Positions 52,488 to 60,374 of a stretch of 64,000 bases of DNA are shown piece by piece (the stretch's first letter is position 1; every line of letters begins with the position of its first letter). The position numbers and the translations under genes were made by a program. This DNA is from Balneolales bacterium (GTDB taxonomy: Bacteria; Bacteroidota; Rhodothermia; Balneolales; Cyclonatronaceae): positions 30,866 to 94,865 of the forward strand of contig JAFIET010000004.1 in NCBI GenBank assembly GCA_020832405.1. Reading direction: 5' to 3'. The notes below the pieces were generated by a model. The model was not told where the DNA came from and ran no database searches. It saw nothing but the letters and a program-made list of their open reading frames with translations.

Positions 52488-52510
52488 TCTGTAGTCTTAA
52501 ACACTACAGA
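52488..52510. promoter_or_regulatory. Inverted repeat, candidate response-regulator site
   Basis: TCTGTAGT (52488-52495) and ACTACAGA (52503-52510) are perfect complements around a 7-base spacer, in the 298-base gap between the response regulator and the outer-membrane barrel gene, about 155 bases before its ATG. NarL-type dimers bind inverted heptamer-like half-sites. There is no T-tail, so a terminator is less likely. Confidence 0.4.
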
Positions 52511-52664
52511 CAGATAAGAGAGATCTCCACAAGACAAAAGAACCTAAGCTTACACCATAATTCTAATAACAGTTTTATAATATAGGTGTTCGAATTAAGC
52601 AGCCCTATGCTTATCCGCCAAATTACTTTCCTATACTTATAAATCTCCAAGAAATATCAGAATT

Positions 52665-53939
52665 ATGAATAAATCTGTTATCATTCATGTGGCAATTACA
52701 GCGCTGTTACTGTCTTTGCTGTCCGTAAGTGCAACTGCACAGTTTTCACGTGACCTTCAGTATTTCCGGGCTCCTGACAAGACCGGCCTGAATATTTTTG
52801 AAACACCCAAAACCACTGATGTACCATTCGAGGGGCTGAACGTCCGGATTGGTGGTTCAAACACACTTCAGTTTCAGTGGCTCGATCATGAAAACAGCGG
52901 GGCTGTAGATATTTTTGAAATAGGCCCGAATTTCAACCTTGCAACATCAAACCTTGATATTGATGCGCAGCTTTTCCCCGGTCTTCGTATGCACCTGCGT
53001 ACCTACCTTTCTTCAAGACACCATGCCCAGCCTTACGTAAAAGGCGGCTATATGCAGGTTGATCGCCTCGACTTCATCAGTGAAGGGTTCCTTCAGGAAT
53101 ACATGGATTACATCACTATCAAAGTCGGCCACATGCAGAACAACTACGGTGATGCTCATTTCCGCAGAAGCGATAACGCCCAAACTATTTTCAACCCCTT
53201 CGTTGGAAACCCCATCATGGATGCCTTCACCACTGAAGTTGGTGCTGAAGTGTACTACCAGCGCAACGGCTGGCTTGCAATGGTCGGAATGACCAACGGC
53301 AAGCTGAATCAAAGTGTTGTTGACGCCCCTGAAGGTCAGTTACAAACCCATGTTTCGCTTTTAGGCAAAGTTGGTTTCGACCGTCAGCTTACGGAAGATC
53401 TTCGTGTACGCCTTACCGGTTCCGTATATCATACCGGGCAATCGCAGCGCACTTACCTCTATGCCGGCGACCGCGCAGGTTCACGCTACTACAACATCCT
53501 TACTGCAAATTCATCCGAGTTCAGAATTCCCCGCTTCGACCCCGGTTACACCAATGAGCTTACAGCCATTATGATCAACCCCTTTGTAAAGTATCAGGGT
53601 TTGGAGTTCTTCGGAATTTTTGAAACTGCAAGCGGAAAAGCTATGTCAGAAGACAGCCGCAGAACTTCCAATCAGTACATGGCTGAGCTGGTTTACCGCT
53701 TTGGTAACAGCGAGAACTTCTACTTCGGCGGCCGTTACAACCTCGTAACAGCTGAAACCAGAAGCGGTGAAGATGTGGATATTACCCGCTTTAATATCGG
53801 CGGCGGCTGGTTCCTCACAAAAAACGTTCTGGCTAAACTCGAATATGCCCACCAAACCTGGGATGGCTATCAACCCACATCAGTATTCCACGACGGAAAA
53901 TTCAACGGTGTAATGCTTGAAGCCGTAATCAGCTTCTAA
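52665..53939 (+). CDS. Outer-membrane beta-barrel protein (porin-like)
   Basis: A 424-residue exported protein with a signal peptide (to SATAQF, about 25). The mature chain is made of alternating short strands with aromatic girdles (LRVRLTGSVYHTG, NEFYFGGRYNLVTAETRSG-type segments, NVLAKLEYAHQTW) and ends in Phe (EAVISF), all typical of a barrel inserted by BamA. KVGHMQNNYGDAHFRRSD and FNPFVGNPIMDAF resemble porins of the phosphate-selective O/P type found in Bacteroidota. Substrate unknown. It has its own terminator and probably its own promoter. Confidence 0.8.
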   Translation: MNKSVIIHVAITALLLSLLSVSATAQFSRDLQYFRAPDKTGLNIFETPKTTDVPFEGLNVRIGGSNTLQFQWLDHENSGAVDIFEIGPNFNLATSNLDIDAQLFPGLRMHLRTYLSSRHHAQPYVKGGYMQVDRLDFISEGFLQEYMDYITIKVGHMQNNYGDAHFRRSDNAQTIFNPFVGNPIMDAFTTEVGAEVYYQRNGWLAMVGMTNGKLNQSVVDAPEGQLQTHVSLLGKVGFDRQLTEDLRVRLTGSVYHTGQSQRTYLYAGDRAGSRYYNILTANSSEFRIPRFDPGYTNELTAIMINPFVKYQGLEFFGIFETASGKAMSEDSRRTSNQYMAELVYRFGNSENFYFGGRYNLVTAETRSGEDVDITRFNIGGGWFLTKNVLAKLEYAHQTWDGYQPTSVFHDGKFNGVMLEAVISF

Positions 53940-53949
53940 CACCAATTGT

Positions 53950-53998
53950 GGGGTTGCCCGTAGTATTCAGCGAATATTTCAGGCAACCCCCTTCTTTT
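53950..53998 (+). terminator. Terminator of the barrel gene
   Basis: GGGGTTGCC (53950-53958) and GGCAACCCC (53982-53990), followed by CTTCTTTT. The loop is long (23 bases). Confidence 0.65.
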
Positions 53999-54017
53999 AA
54001 AATCTGCTTCTAACAAA

Positions 54018-54647
54018 ATGATTAATTCCATGAAACCACTTTTTCTGAGCTTAATCGCACTTCTGCTCCCTTTCACGCTTTTTGCTCAGCCGGATACACC
54101 CGGCAATTCTGCCTCAGCCTATGCAGCTTACAGTGTAAACAATGCCCTCAGCAGCATGACCATAGCCGGCGGCTCCACCGTAGGAAGCTGGGACGCAGAT
54201 GTTACCCTGATTAACGCCCGTTTTTCTGTTAACCTTGAAGCGCTTCAAAATGGCGGCAGCAATGCTTTTCAGCTTGGCGAATTCGTAATCCCCGTGGAGC
54301 GCATTGAATCTGACGGAAACCGTATGACCAACAACATTCATAAATATCTTGAAAAAGACCGTCATCCGAACATCACATTCACCTTCGTGAGTGCAGAACT
54401 TCAGCAGGCAACAGATGCCGGTACGGAAGTACTTGTAAACGGAATCATAAACGCTGCAGGTGCAGATCACGCCGTCAGTTTTGTGAGCAACGCAGCTTTT
54501 GCAGACGACCAAAGCATCGTTCTGAGCGGCACCGTTGATTTTGGCTTCAGCGATTTCAACATCAGCCGGCCTTCTGCCATGCTTGGTACCGTTCGTGCCT
54601 CAGAAGAGCTTCAGATTATCTACGAACTCGTGCTTACTTCAAACTAA
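54018..54647 (+). CDS. YceI family protein (first of two)
   Basis: A 209-residue exported protein with a signal peptide (ending TLFAQP). The YceI lipocalin-like barrel binds isoprenoids such as quinones. Seen here: AAYSVNNALSSMTIAGGSTVGSWD at the N-terminus, FVIPVERIESDGNRMTNNIHKYL with DRHPNITFTF, and the C-terminal DFNISRPSAMLGTVRASEEL. A second ATG at 54030 (MKPLFLSL) is an alternative start. It lies 75 bases before a divergent paralog with the same orientation. Confidence 0.9.
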   Translation: MINSMKPLFLSLIALLLPFTLFAQPDTPGNSASAYAAYSVNNALSSMTIAGGSTVGSWDADVTLINARFSVNLEALQNGGSNAFQLGEFVIPVERIESDGNRMTNNIHKYLEKDRHPNITFTFVSAELQQATDAGTEVLVNGIINAAGADHAVSFVSNAAFADDQSIVLSGTVDFGFSDFNISRPSAMLGTVRASEELQIIYELVLTSN

Positions 54648-54722
54648 GCCTGCCCGATTGCAAAAGTACAGCTGATTCCCAACCGATGCTCAGGCGTTAC
54701 ACTCCTTCAATGCCCGTCTTAA

Positions 54723-55391
54723 ATGGATGCCTCTATGAAAAAGCCCTTCGCGCTTCCCCTTTTCACTCTCCTGCTTCTGCTGCTCATTACCGCCTTAACA
54801 CAAGGCGCTCAGGCGCAGCAATCTATTGAACTTGTGGCTGAACGCAGCCGGCTGTGGGTTCAGGGCACTTCAACGGTGCACGATATCAATTGTGAAGCAG
54901 GAAAAATTGTGGGCTATGCTGATTTGAGATCGGCTGATTTAGACGAAGCACGTAACATAAGTGATAACAATGCAGGAAGTGTACGGTTGAGTATCCCGGT
55001 TTGGGAATTCGATTGCGGACGCCGGCAAATGAACCGCGATTTTTTCAGGGCGCTTGATGCTGAATCCCATCCGGCTATCGAGTTTGAATACTTCTCGGCC
55101 ACCCTGCTCACCAATCTCGACCCTGACTGCCATCCGTTTCAGCTTGAAGTTGAGGGCAGGTTATCTGTTTCAGGAAATAAGCGCGATGTAAGCCTCATCG
55201 TTGATATCGAACCCTGTGAAGCTAACCATTTCAAACTGATGGGATCGAAAACGATCAACATGAAAGATTACGGCATCGAGCCGCCAACCGCATTGTTCGG
55301 CCTCGTTCGGGCTCATGAAGAACTTACGGTTAACTTTTCCCTTACCGCCCGGCAGCTAAACCCTGAGGGCAGCTACGCCGACGAGCGCTGA
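54723..55391 (+). CDS. YceI family protein (second of two)
   Basis: A 222-residue paralog of the preceding protein, with a signal peptide (ending QGAQAQ) and the YceI features SRLWVQGTSTVHDINCE, VWEFDCGRRQMNRDFFRAL, SHPAIEFEYFSATLL, and ALFGLVRAHEEL. Four cysteines in the mature chain may form disulfides; the first paralog has none. ATG 54735 (MKKPFALPLF) is an alternative start. Probably same transcript as the first YceI gene. Confidence 0.9.
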   Translation: MDASMKKPFALPLFTLLLLLLITALTQGAQAQQSIELVAERSRLWVQGTSTVHDINCEAGKIVGYADLRSADLDEARNISDNNAGSVRLSIPVWEFDCGRRQMNRDFFRALDAESHPAIEFEYFSATLLTNLDPDCHPFQLEVEGRLSVSGNKRDVSLIVDIEPCEANHFKLMGSKTINMKDYGIEPPTALFGLVRAHEELTVNFSLTARQLNPEGSYADER

Positions 55392-55463
55392 CTTAGCTTA
55401 CAGTTTTTGCAGGCCAGACAGAAACCCGACCCTGCAGCTTCAATTTAAACGGGATTTCTTACG

Positions 55464-56297
55464 ATGAGTGCACCAATTAACAGCAGCAGACCGGCATTAA
55501 ATCTGGATTACAGCAGTTCATCTGAAATCCTGAAACATTTTGTTGCGCTCACCAACAAACAGCTGCAGCAAATGGACCTGAACAGCGGAAGCAGCTGTAA
55601 GTTTAACGGCAGCGTTCTGGAAGTTTTTCTGAACCCCAAAGAGCTTTCCCGCAGGCAGCAGCTCCGTAAGATTGACTCCAACCTGTATATCAAATGCGGT
55701 CTCTTCCTGTATTTGCTCAAAAGCATCATCAAAAAGCACGGATTTCAGTGCACCATCCACACCTGGCCCCGATTTGATGAACCTAACCTGCTGGCGTTTG
55801 TGCATCTCGACGCTTTCAGAACGGCTGCTTTTGTACACAATAGGCAAAAAGCAGCGCCCGATTATGCCGATGCCGGAACCTTTGCAGAAAAACTCGAAGC
55901 CATAGCTGCAAAAAAAGGTATCACGCTTCAGAGTATAAAACCCGGAAAACAGCAGCAGGAAACAGCGCTTCTGCTTCAGCAACAACCCGCCTGCTGCAGC
56001 TACTGCAAAAGCAATACGTTTAGCAGTCATTGGGATGATATGATTGATGGTAAAACCGATGGTATTTTACTCATCGCATCGGCCCGGCAAAACACACCCG
56101 CAGTATGGACCGGCCTCGGGCTTATGCTTGGAAAGGCAATTCAAGTTGGTTCCAACAGCGGTTTCGGGCTGATTCCGCTCAATCTGCATTTTTGCCCAAC
56201 ACAGTTCAGCCAGCCCGCCAAAACACTTTGCCCCGGAGAAAATCTGCATCTTATCGCTTTTCTTAAAGAAAACAGCCCTATTCTACCAGCCAATTAG
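55464..56297 (+). CDS. Nitroreductase-fold protein, Acg-like
   Basis: A 277-residue soluble protein. The segment IDSNLYIKCGLFLYLLKSII...HGFQCTIHTWPRFDEPNLLAFVHLD matches the N-terminal half of Acg-type nitroreductases (GAALLNLRLALRHLG...L.P.PD.PDLLA). LLIASARQNTPAVWTGLGLM and LGKAIQVGSNSGFGLIPLNL match the later FMN-site helix-loop (RAGEALERVLLTATALGLAASP). Acg in mycobacteria is an FMN-binding, flavin-sequestering member. Overall similarity is weak and the protein is shorter, so the call is tentative. It follows the YceI pair by 72 bases. Confidence 0.55.
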   Translation: MSAPINSSRPALNLDYSSSSEILKHFVALTNKQLQQMDLNSGSSCKFNGSVLEVFLNPKELSRRQQLRKIDSNLYIKCGLFLYLLKSIIKKHGFQCTIHTWPRFDEPNLLAFVHLDAFRTAAFVHNRQKAAPDYADAGTFAEKLEAIAAKKGITLQSIKPGKQQQETALLLQQQPACCSYCKSNTFSSHWDDMIDGKTDGILLIASARQNTPAVWTGLGLMLGKAIQVGSNSGFGLIPLNLHFCPTQFSQPAKTLCPGENLHLIAFLKENSPILPAN

Positions 56298-56388
56298 CAG
56301 CCTAAACCAGGCTAATACAGCCGGAAAAACTCGCCGGAAAAGCGTATAATCTACCTTAAATTTCCTGCTTCCATTATTTAAACCGATT

Positions 56389-57519
56389 ATGCGCAATTTA
56401 CTCCGGTTTCTGCGAATTGCCCTGCTTTTTACAGCTGGGGTTCTTTCTTTATGTCTCATCTTGCTGGCTGCTCTCATCCGGCCTGATATTTCCGTTGAAC
56501 AACTGGCCGAAACCTATGCCGGTGAATCTTCCCGCTTTTTCGCCGTTGACGGGATGATCGCGCATTACCGCGACGAAGGCCCTGCTGATACCCCTGCCCT
56601 GCTGCTGCTGCACGGTACCTTCGCTTCCCTGCACACCTGGGATCCCTGGGTGGAAGCCCTAACTCCGGAATTCCGGATCATTCGCGTTGACCTGCCCGGC
56701 TTCGGACTTACCGGTCCGCAGCCCGATAACGACTACAGCATCCGGGCTACGCTTCATTTTCTGGAAGCGCTCCGGCAGGAAACCGGTGTTGAGCGCTGGA
56801 GCGTTGCCGGCAACTCACTGGGCGGACGTTATGCCATGGCCTGGGCACAATCCTTTCCCGAAAAAACCGACCGGCTGATTCTCCTCAACGGCGGCGGCCT
56901 GCCTGTAAGGCCTTCGCCAATACCTGAGCCAGCCGACTCTCAGCTGACCGAAGCGGACCTTTCCGAAACAACATCTGCTTCTGAACAAACGGCGCACACG
57001 GCCCGCCCGGATTCCGACACCCTAAATGTACAGCCGCAACAAGCCGCAGAAGCCCGGCCCCAACAGCGCAACTCATTGCTTTTAAATGCGCTCGGAAACC
57101 CTGTTATAAGAAAAGGACTGAGCATCCTAACCCCGAAATTTGCATTCAGGCATTCACTCAGGGAAGTTTATTACGATCAGGACCGCATCACTGAAGAAAC
57201 CATACACCGTTATTATGAACTGCTTCGCCGGGAGGGCAACAGACAGGCGTTCCTTACGCGCAATCAGGGCACAAATGTCGGAGCGGATCGCACTCACCTC
57301 CTTGCGGTTCCTGAGGCTTCCTCTTTGGAATCCACTCCCGTGCTCATCATCTGGGGTGAACATGACCGCTGGATTCCGGTTCAAAACGCGCATCGTATTG
57401 CAGCTGCCATCCCGCATGCGCAGCTCATCATTTATGAAGATGCCGGCCATGTACCTATGGAAGAAATCCCGCTGCGCTCAGCAGCTGATGTGTCGGCTTT
57501 TTTAAGCAGTCCTGACTGA
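56389..57519 (+). CDS. Alpha/beta hydrolase with membrane anchor
   Basis: A 376-residue hydrolase anchored by an N-terminal helix (about 8-30), with the catalytic domain outside or at the membrane face. The oxyanion region LLLLHGTFASLHTWDPW, the nucleophile Ser143 in AGNSLGGRYAM, the acid Asp in WGEHDRWIP, and the final His in DAGHVPMEE are all present. A low-complexity insert of about 45 residues (about 185-228; rich in Thr, Ala, Gln, Glu) sits where the lid is expected. Substrate unknown. It is convergent with the next gene. Confidence 0.88.
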   Translation: MRNLLRFLRIALLFTAGVLSLCLILLAALIRPDISVEQLAETYAGESSRFFAVDGMIAHYRDEGPADTPALLLLHGTFASLHTWDPWVEALTPEFRIIRVDLPGFGLTGPQPDNDYSIRATLHFLEALRQETGVERWSVAGNSLGGRYAMAWAQSFPEKTDRLILLNGGGLPVRPSPIPEPADSQLTEADLSETTSASEQTAHTARPDSDTLNVQPQQAAEARPQQRNSLLLNALGNPVIRKGLSILTPKFAFRHSLREVYYDQDRITEETIHRYYELLRREGNRQAFLTRNQGTNVGADRTHLLAVPEASSLESTPVLIIWGEHDRWIPVQNAHRIAAAIPHAQLIIYEDAGHVPMEEIPLRSAADVSAFLSSPD

Positions 57520-57546
57520 GCATAGCATTACTCAGCTTTCAGTTAG

Positions 57547-58863
57547 CTAAAGCTCCGGAATTACCAAAAAGATATCCGTACCACCATTATTTTCGGAAAA
57601 ATCTCCGTTTGTTGAACTCGTATTACCGGCAAAAACCACCCTGCCGCTTAGCATCCGCACCGAAGAGGTAATTGTATCACTTGCCGTACCGCCGCCGCTT
57701 ATAATTTTTTCTATTTCACCGGCAGCATCTAAAACCGTTATAAAGAAACGATCCGTAAGCAGTACATTCGATTCCTTCGGGTGCAGCCTTGACGACTGCG
57801 TACGCCCCGCAAGTGCAAACCGCCTGCCCGAGAGCGTAGCTACAGCAGTAGCCATATCAAAGTTATTTCCGGAAAGTATCATTATCTGGGATATGCTTCC
57901 TTCAGGGTCGATTCGCATAAAAAAAGCTGCACTGCTTATGTCCACATTGCGGTCTGTGAAGTCGCCATCCGCTGAAAATGTATTCCCGGCCAACAGCAAC
58001 TCTCCCGAAATAAGCATGGTACTGTAGTTAAGATTATCCTCACCAGACCCCCCGTACCCTTTTACATCAAGGAGGTTTCCTTCTAAATCAATACTTAGCT
58101 TAAAGATCGTATTGCTGCCGTTTATGGCGATGTTCTCAAATACACCGGTATCTGATTGAGTAAAGCCTGTAACTTCAATGTTGTTGTCGGGCGAAAGATG
58201 CATGCCGCGAACTTCTTCAGACCGGTTTCCGGAAAAAACCCGGACCCATTGTGGTTCTCCTTCCCGGTTAAGCCGGATCACAAAAACGGACTCAGAAAAA
58301 CCTCCGTTTGATGCAAAAATGCCGTCTCTTGAAGTTGTGGTCCCGGCCAGAAGATAATCCATATCAGGGGTAACAATTACAGAATGAACCTGATCAAAAC
58401 CACTTCCGCCATACGTTTTTACCCATTCAAGGGCCCTGTTTGGTGAGATGCGGGCAATAAAAATATTTCCCGAACCATCCCCGAAAAAAGGTGCCGATTC
58501 TGAATAAGTGAGCCCTGCGGCTATAAATCCGTTATCCCTGTCAACACGAACTTTTCTGAATGAATCCCTGCCGTTACCATTGATCGAAAGTATATCCTCC
58601 GGTAAACCATTTTGATCCGTCCACAAAAGAAAGGCGGCTTCTTCAGTAACGGGAATCTCCGAAAAATCTCCGTCAGAAGCGCCGAAGCTTCCTGCAATCA
58701 GCAGGTTACCGCTCTGACTGATGAGATCATAAACCCTATCATTGCCGCTGCTTCCCAGCACTGCAACCGAATAATCCTGATCTAAAAAATCACCATCATA
58801 ATTAAATGCACACGACTGCACTCCCAACACGGAAAGCAGTATCAAAAATAACTTAAACCTCAT
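57547..58863 (-). CDS. Beta-propeller-like lipoprotein
   Basis: About 438 residues from ATG 58863, with a lipoprotein signal (SVLGVQSC, Cys18). Repeating units of about 60 residues carry variants of (L/F)AGxTxSxDGxFxxxx and YGGSGxDxxxS, such as LAGTTTSRDGIFASNGGFSE and GYGGSGEDNLNYS. These read as a SBBP-type propeller. Function unknown; such proteins are common surface lipoproteins in FCB-group bacteria. Confidence 0.8.
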   Translation of the reverse strand: MRFKLFLILLSVLGVQSCAFNYDGDFLDQDYSVAVLGSSGNDRVYDLISQSGNLLIAGSFGASDGDFSEIPVTEEAAFLLWTDQNGLPEDILSINGNGRDSFRKVRVDRDNGFIAAGLTYSESAPFFGDGSGNIFIARISPNRALEWVKTYGGSGFDQVHSVIVTPDMDYLLAGTTTSRDGIFASNGGFSESVFVIRLNREGEPQWVRVFSGNRSEEVRGMHLSPDNNIEVTGFTQSDTGVFENIAINGSNTIFKLSIDLEGNLLDVKGYGGSGEDNLNYSTMLISGELLLAGNTFSADGDFTDRNVDISSAAFFMRIDPEGSISQIMILSGNNFDMATAVATLSGRRFALAGRTQSSRLHPKESNVLLTDRFFITVLDAAGEIEKIISGGGTASDTITSSVRMLSGRVVFAGNTSSTNGDFSENNGGTDIFLVIPEL

Positions 58864-59162
58864 AATTATACTTTCAATCACCTTTCAGCTTTAACCATCC
58901 AAAGCGAAGGCGGCTATTTTGATTTGAATTTTTCGCCAACAATTTATTTTTCGTAAGAATACCATTTCTTGCTTAAAACCAAAGAAATTTTTTTCCTTTT
59001 TTTTCTATCGCCCTGCTTCTCGCTGTTTACGGGGCTTTTTTTCACCTCCAGGAACTTGAATCTGAACCACAAAACAAAAACAGATTTTCGCACCATGTTT
59101 TATATGTGCGATATATGTTTTAAGTTAAACCTGTTACTACTTCCTACTACTATTTCAGGTTT

Positions 59163-60239
59163 ATGCTTTGTTCGAATAACCCTTCTAACCGGCCCACAGC
59201 CATACGCGGCCGCGGCACATCAGCAAATCCGGTTAATCGGTTTGAACCCCTCCACTTTGTACAGGATGAGGAATATGAACCCCATCAGCAGAAAGTCAAA
59301 ACCCGCTTTCTAAAAGACGATTCCGAAACCATTCTGGGCACAAACAACAGTCCGGACATTCCCTTTAGCTACACCCTGAACCCATACCGCGGCTGTGAGC
59401 ACGGCTGCATGTACTGCTATGCACGGCCAACACACGAATACCTGGGCTTTTCAGCCGGGCTCGATTTTGAGTCGGTCATCATGGTTAAGGAAAAAGCTCC
59501 TCAGCTGCTTCGCAAAACGTTCCTCAAAAAGAGCTGGCAGCCGCAAACCATTGTGATGAGTGGGGTTACAGATCCTTATCAGCCGGCTGAGCGGCATTTT
59601 GAACTTACCCGAAACTGTCTGAAGGTTTTTCTTGCGTTCAGAAACCCCGTAAGCATCATTACAAAAAATCACCTTATAACGCGAGATCTCGATCTGCTTG
59701 CCGAACTGGCGAAAGAGCGGCTTGTGCGCGTAAATATCTCGCTCACCACACTCGATCCGCGGCTTACCGATACGCTCGAACCGCGTACTTCACGGCCGCA
59801 GCGGCGGCTTGAGGCAATCCGCCGGCTAACAGATGCAGGCATTGAAACCGGCGTAATGACAGCCCCTGTTATCCCCGGCATTAACGATCACGAAATTCCT
59901 GCCCTGCTCGAAGCAGCAGCAAAAGCAGGCGCTACCCATGCCGGCTACGTAATGCTCCGCCTGCCCTGGGCTGTGAAAGATATTTTCACGGACTGGCTTG
60001 AGCAGCATTACCCGGACCGCAGTAAAAAAGTGCTCAGCCGTATCACCGATATTCACGGCGGCGCACTTTATAATGCTGATTTCGCAAACCGTATGAAAGG
60101 CAGCGGCCCCTTCGCGGATCAAATCCGTAATTTGTTTACGGTGTCGGCGCAGCGCTACCGCCTCAATCTTCGCCGGCATAGTGAACCGCTCAATACCAAA
60201 GCATTTCTCCGGGCCGGTCAGCAGGAACTTGGCTTGTAA
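59163..60239 (+). CDS. PA0069-family radical SAM protein (SPL-like)
   Basis: A 358-residue radical SAM enzyme. The 4Fe-4S site is CEHGCMYC (Cys78, Cys82, Cys85), CxxxCxxC, in PYRGCEHGCMYCYARPTHEYLGF. IVMSGVTDPYQPAERHFELT and LEPRTSRPQRRLEAIRRLTDAGI match the PA0069 group and spore photoproduct lyase relatives. The reaction is not known for this group; a DNA-repair-related role is a guess. ATG 59163 is the only sensible start. A terminator follows. Confidence 0.88.
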   Translation: MLCSNNPSNRPTAIRGRGTSANPVNRFEPLHFVQDEEYEPHQQKVKTRFLKDDSETILGTNNSPDIPFSYTLNPYRGCEHGCMYCYARPTHEYLGFSAGLDFESVIMVKEKAPQLLRKTFLKKSWQPQTIVMSGVTDPYQPAERHFELTRNCLKVFLAFRNPVSIITKNHLITRDLDLLAELAKERLVRVNISLTTLDPRLTDTLEPRTSRPQRRLEAIRRLTDAGIETGVMTAPVIPGINDHEIPALLEAAAKAGATHAGYVMLRLPWAVKDIFTDWLEQHYPDRSKKVLSRITDIHGGALYNADFANRMKGSGPFADQIRNLFTVSAQRYRLNLRRHSEPLNTKAFLRAGQQELGL

Positions 60240-60309
60240 TTTCATCAGCCGCGCCGATATAAGCCTGAAGCGATAGCGCAAATTCTTTTTTCCAAATTCC
60301 CAAGAAAGT

Positions 60310-60344
60310 AAAACCCCGCAGACCAACCTTGTCTGCGGGGTTTT
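60310..60344 (+). terminator. Bidirectional terminator
   Basis: AAAACCCCGCAGA (60310-60322) and TCTGCGGGGTTTT (60332-60344), perfect 13-bp arms between convergent genes; T-tails on both strands. Confidence 0.85.
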
Positions 60345-60374
60345 ATATTTATTTCTAAATCAGAGCATGCAGCA

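Noticed and set aside
58969..59313. Open frame of 114 codons before the radical SAM gene
   Set aside because: Overlaps the start of the radical SAM gene in another frame and has no motif; the phenylalanine-rich opening is from T-rich intergenic DNA.
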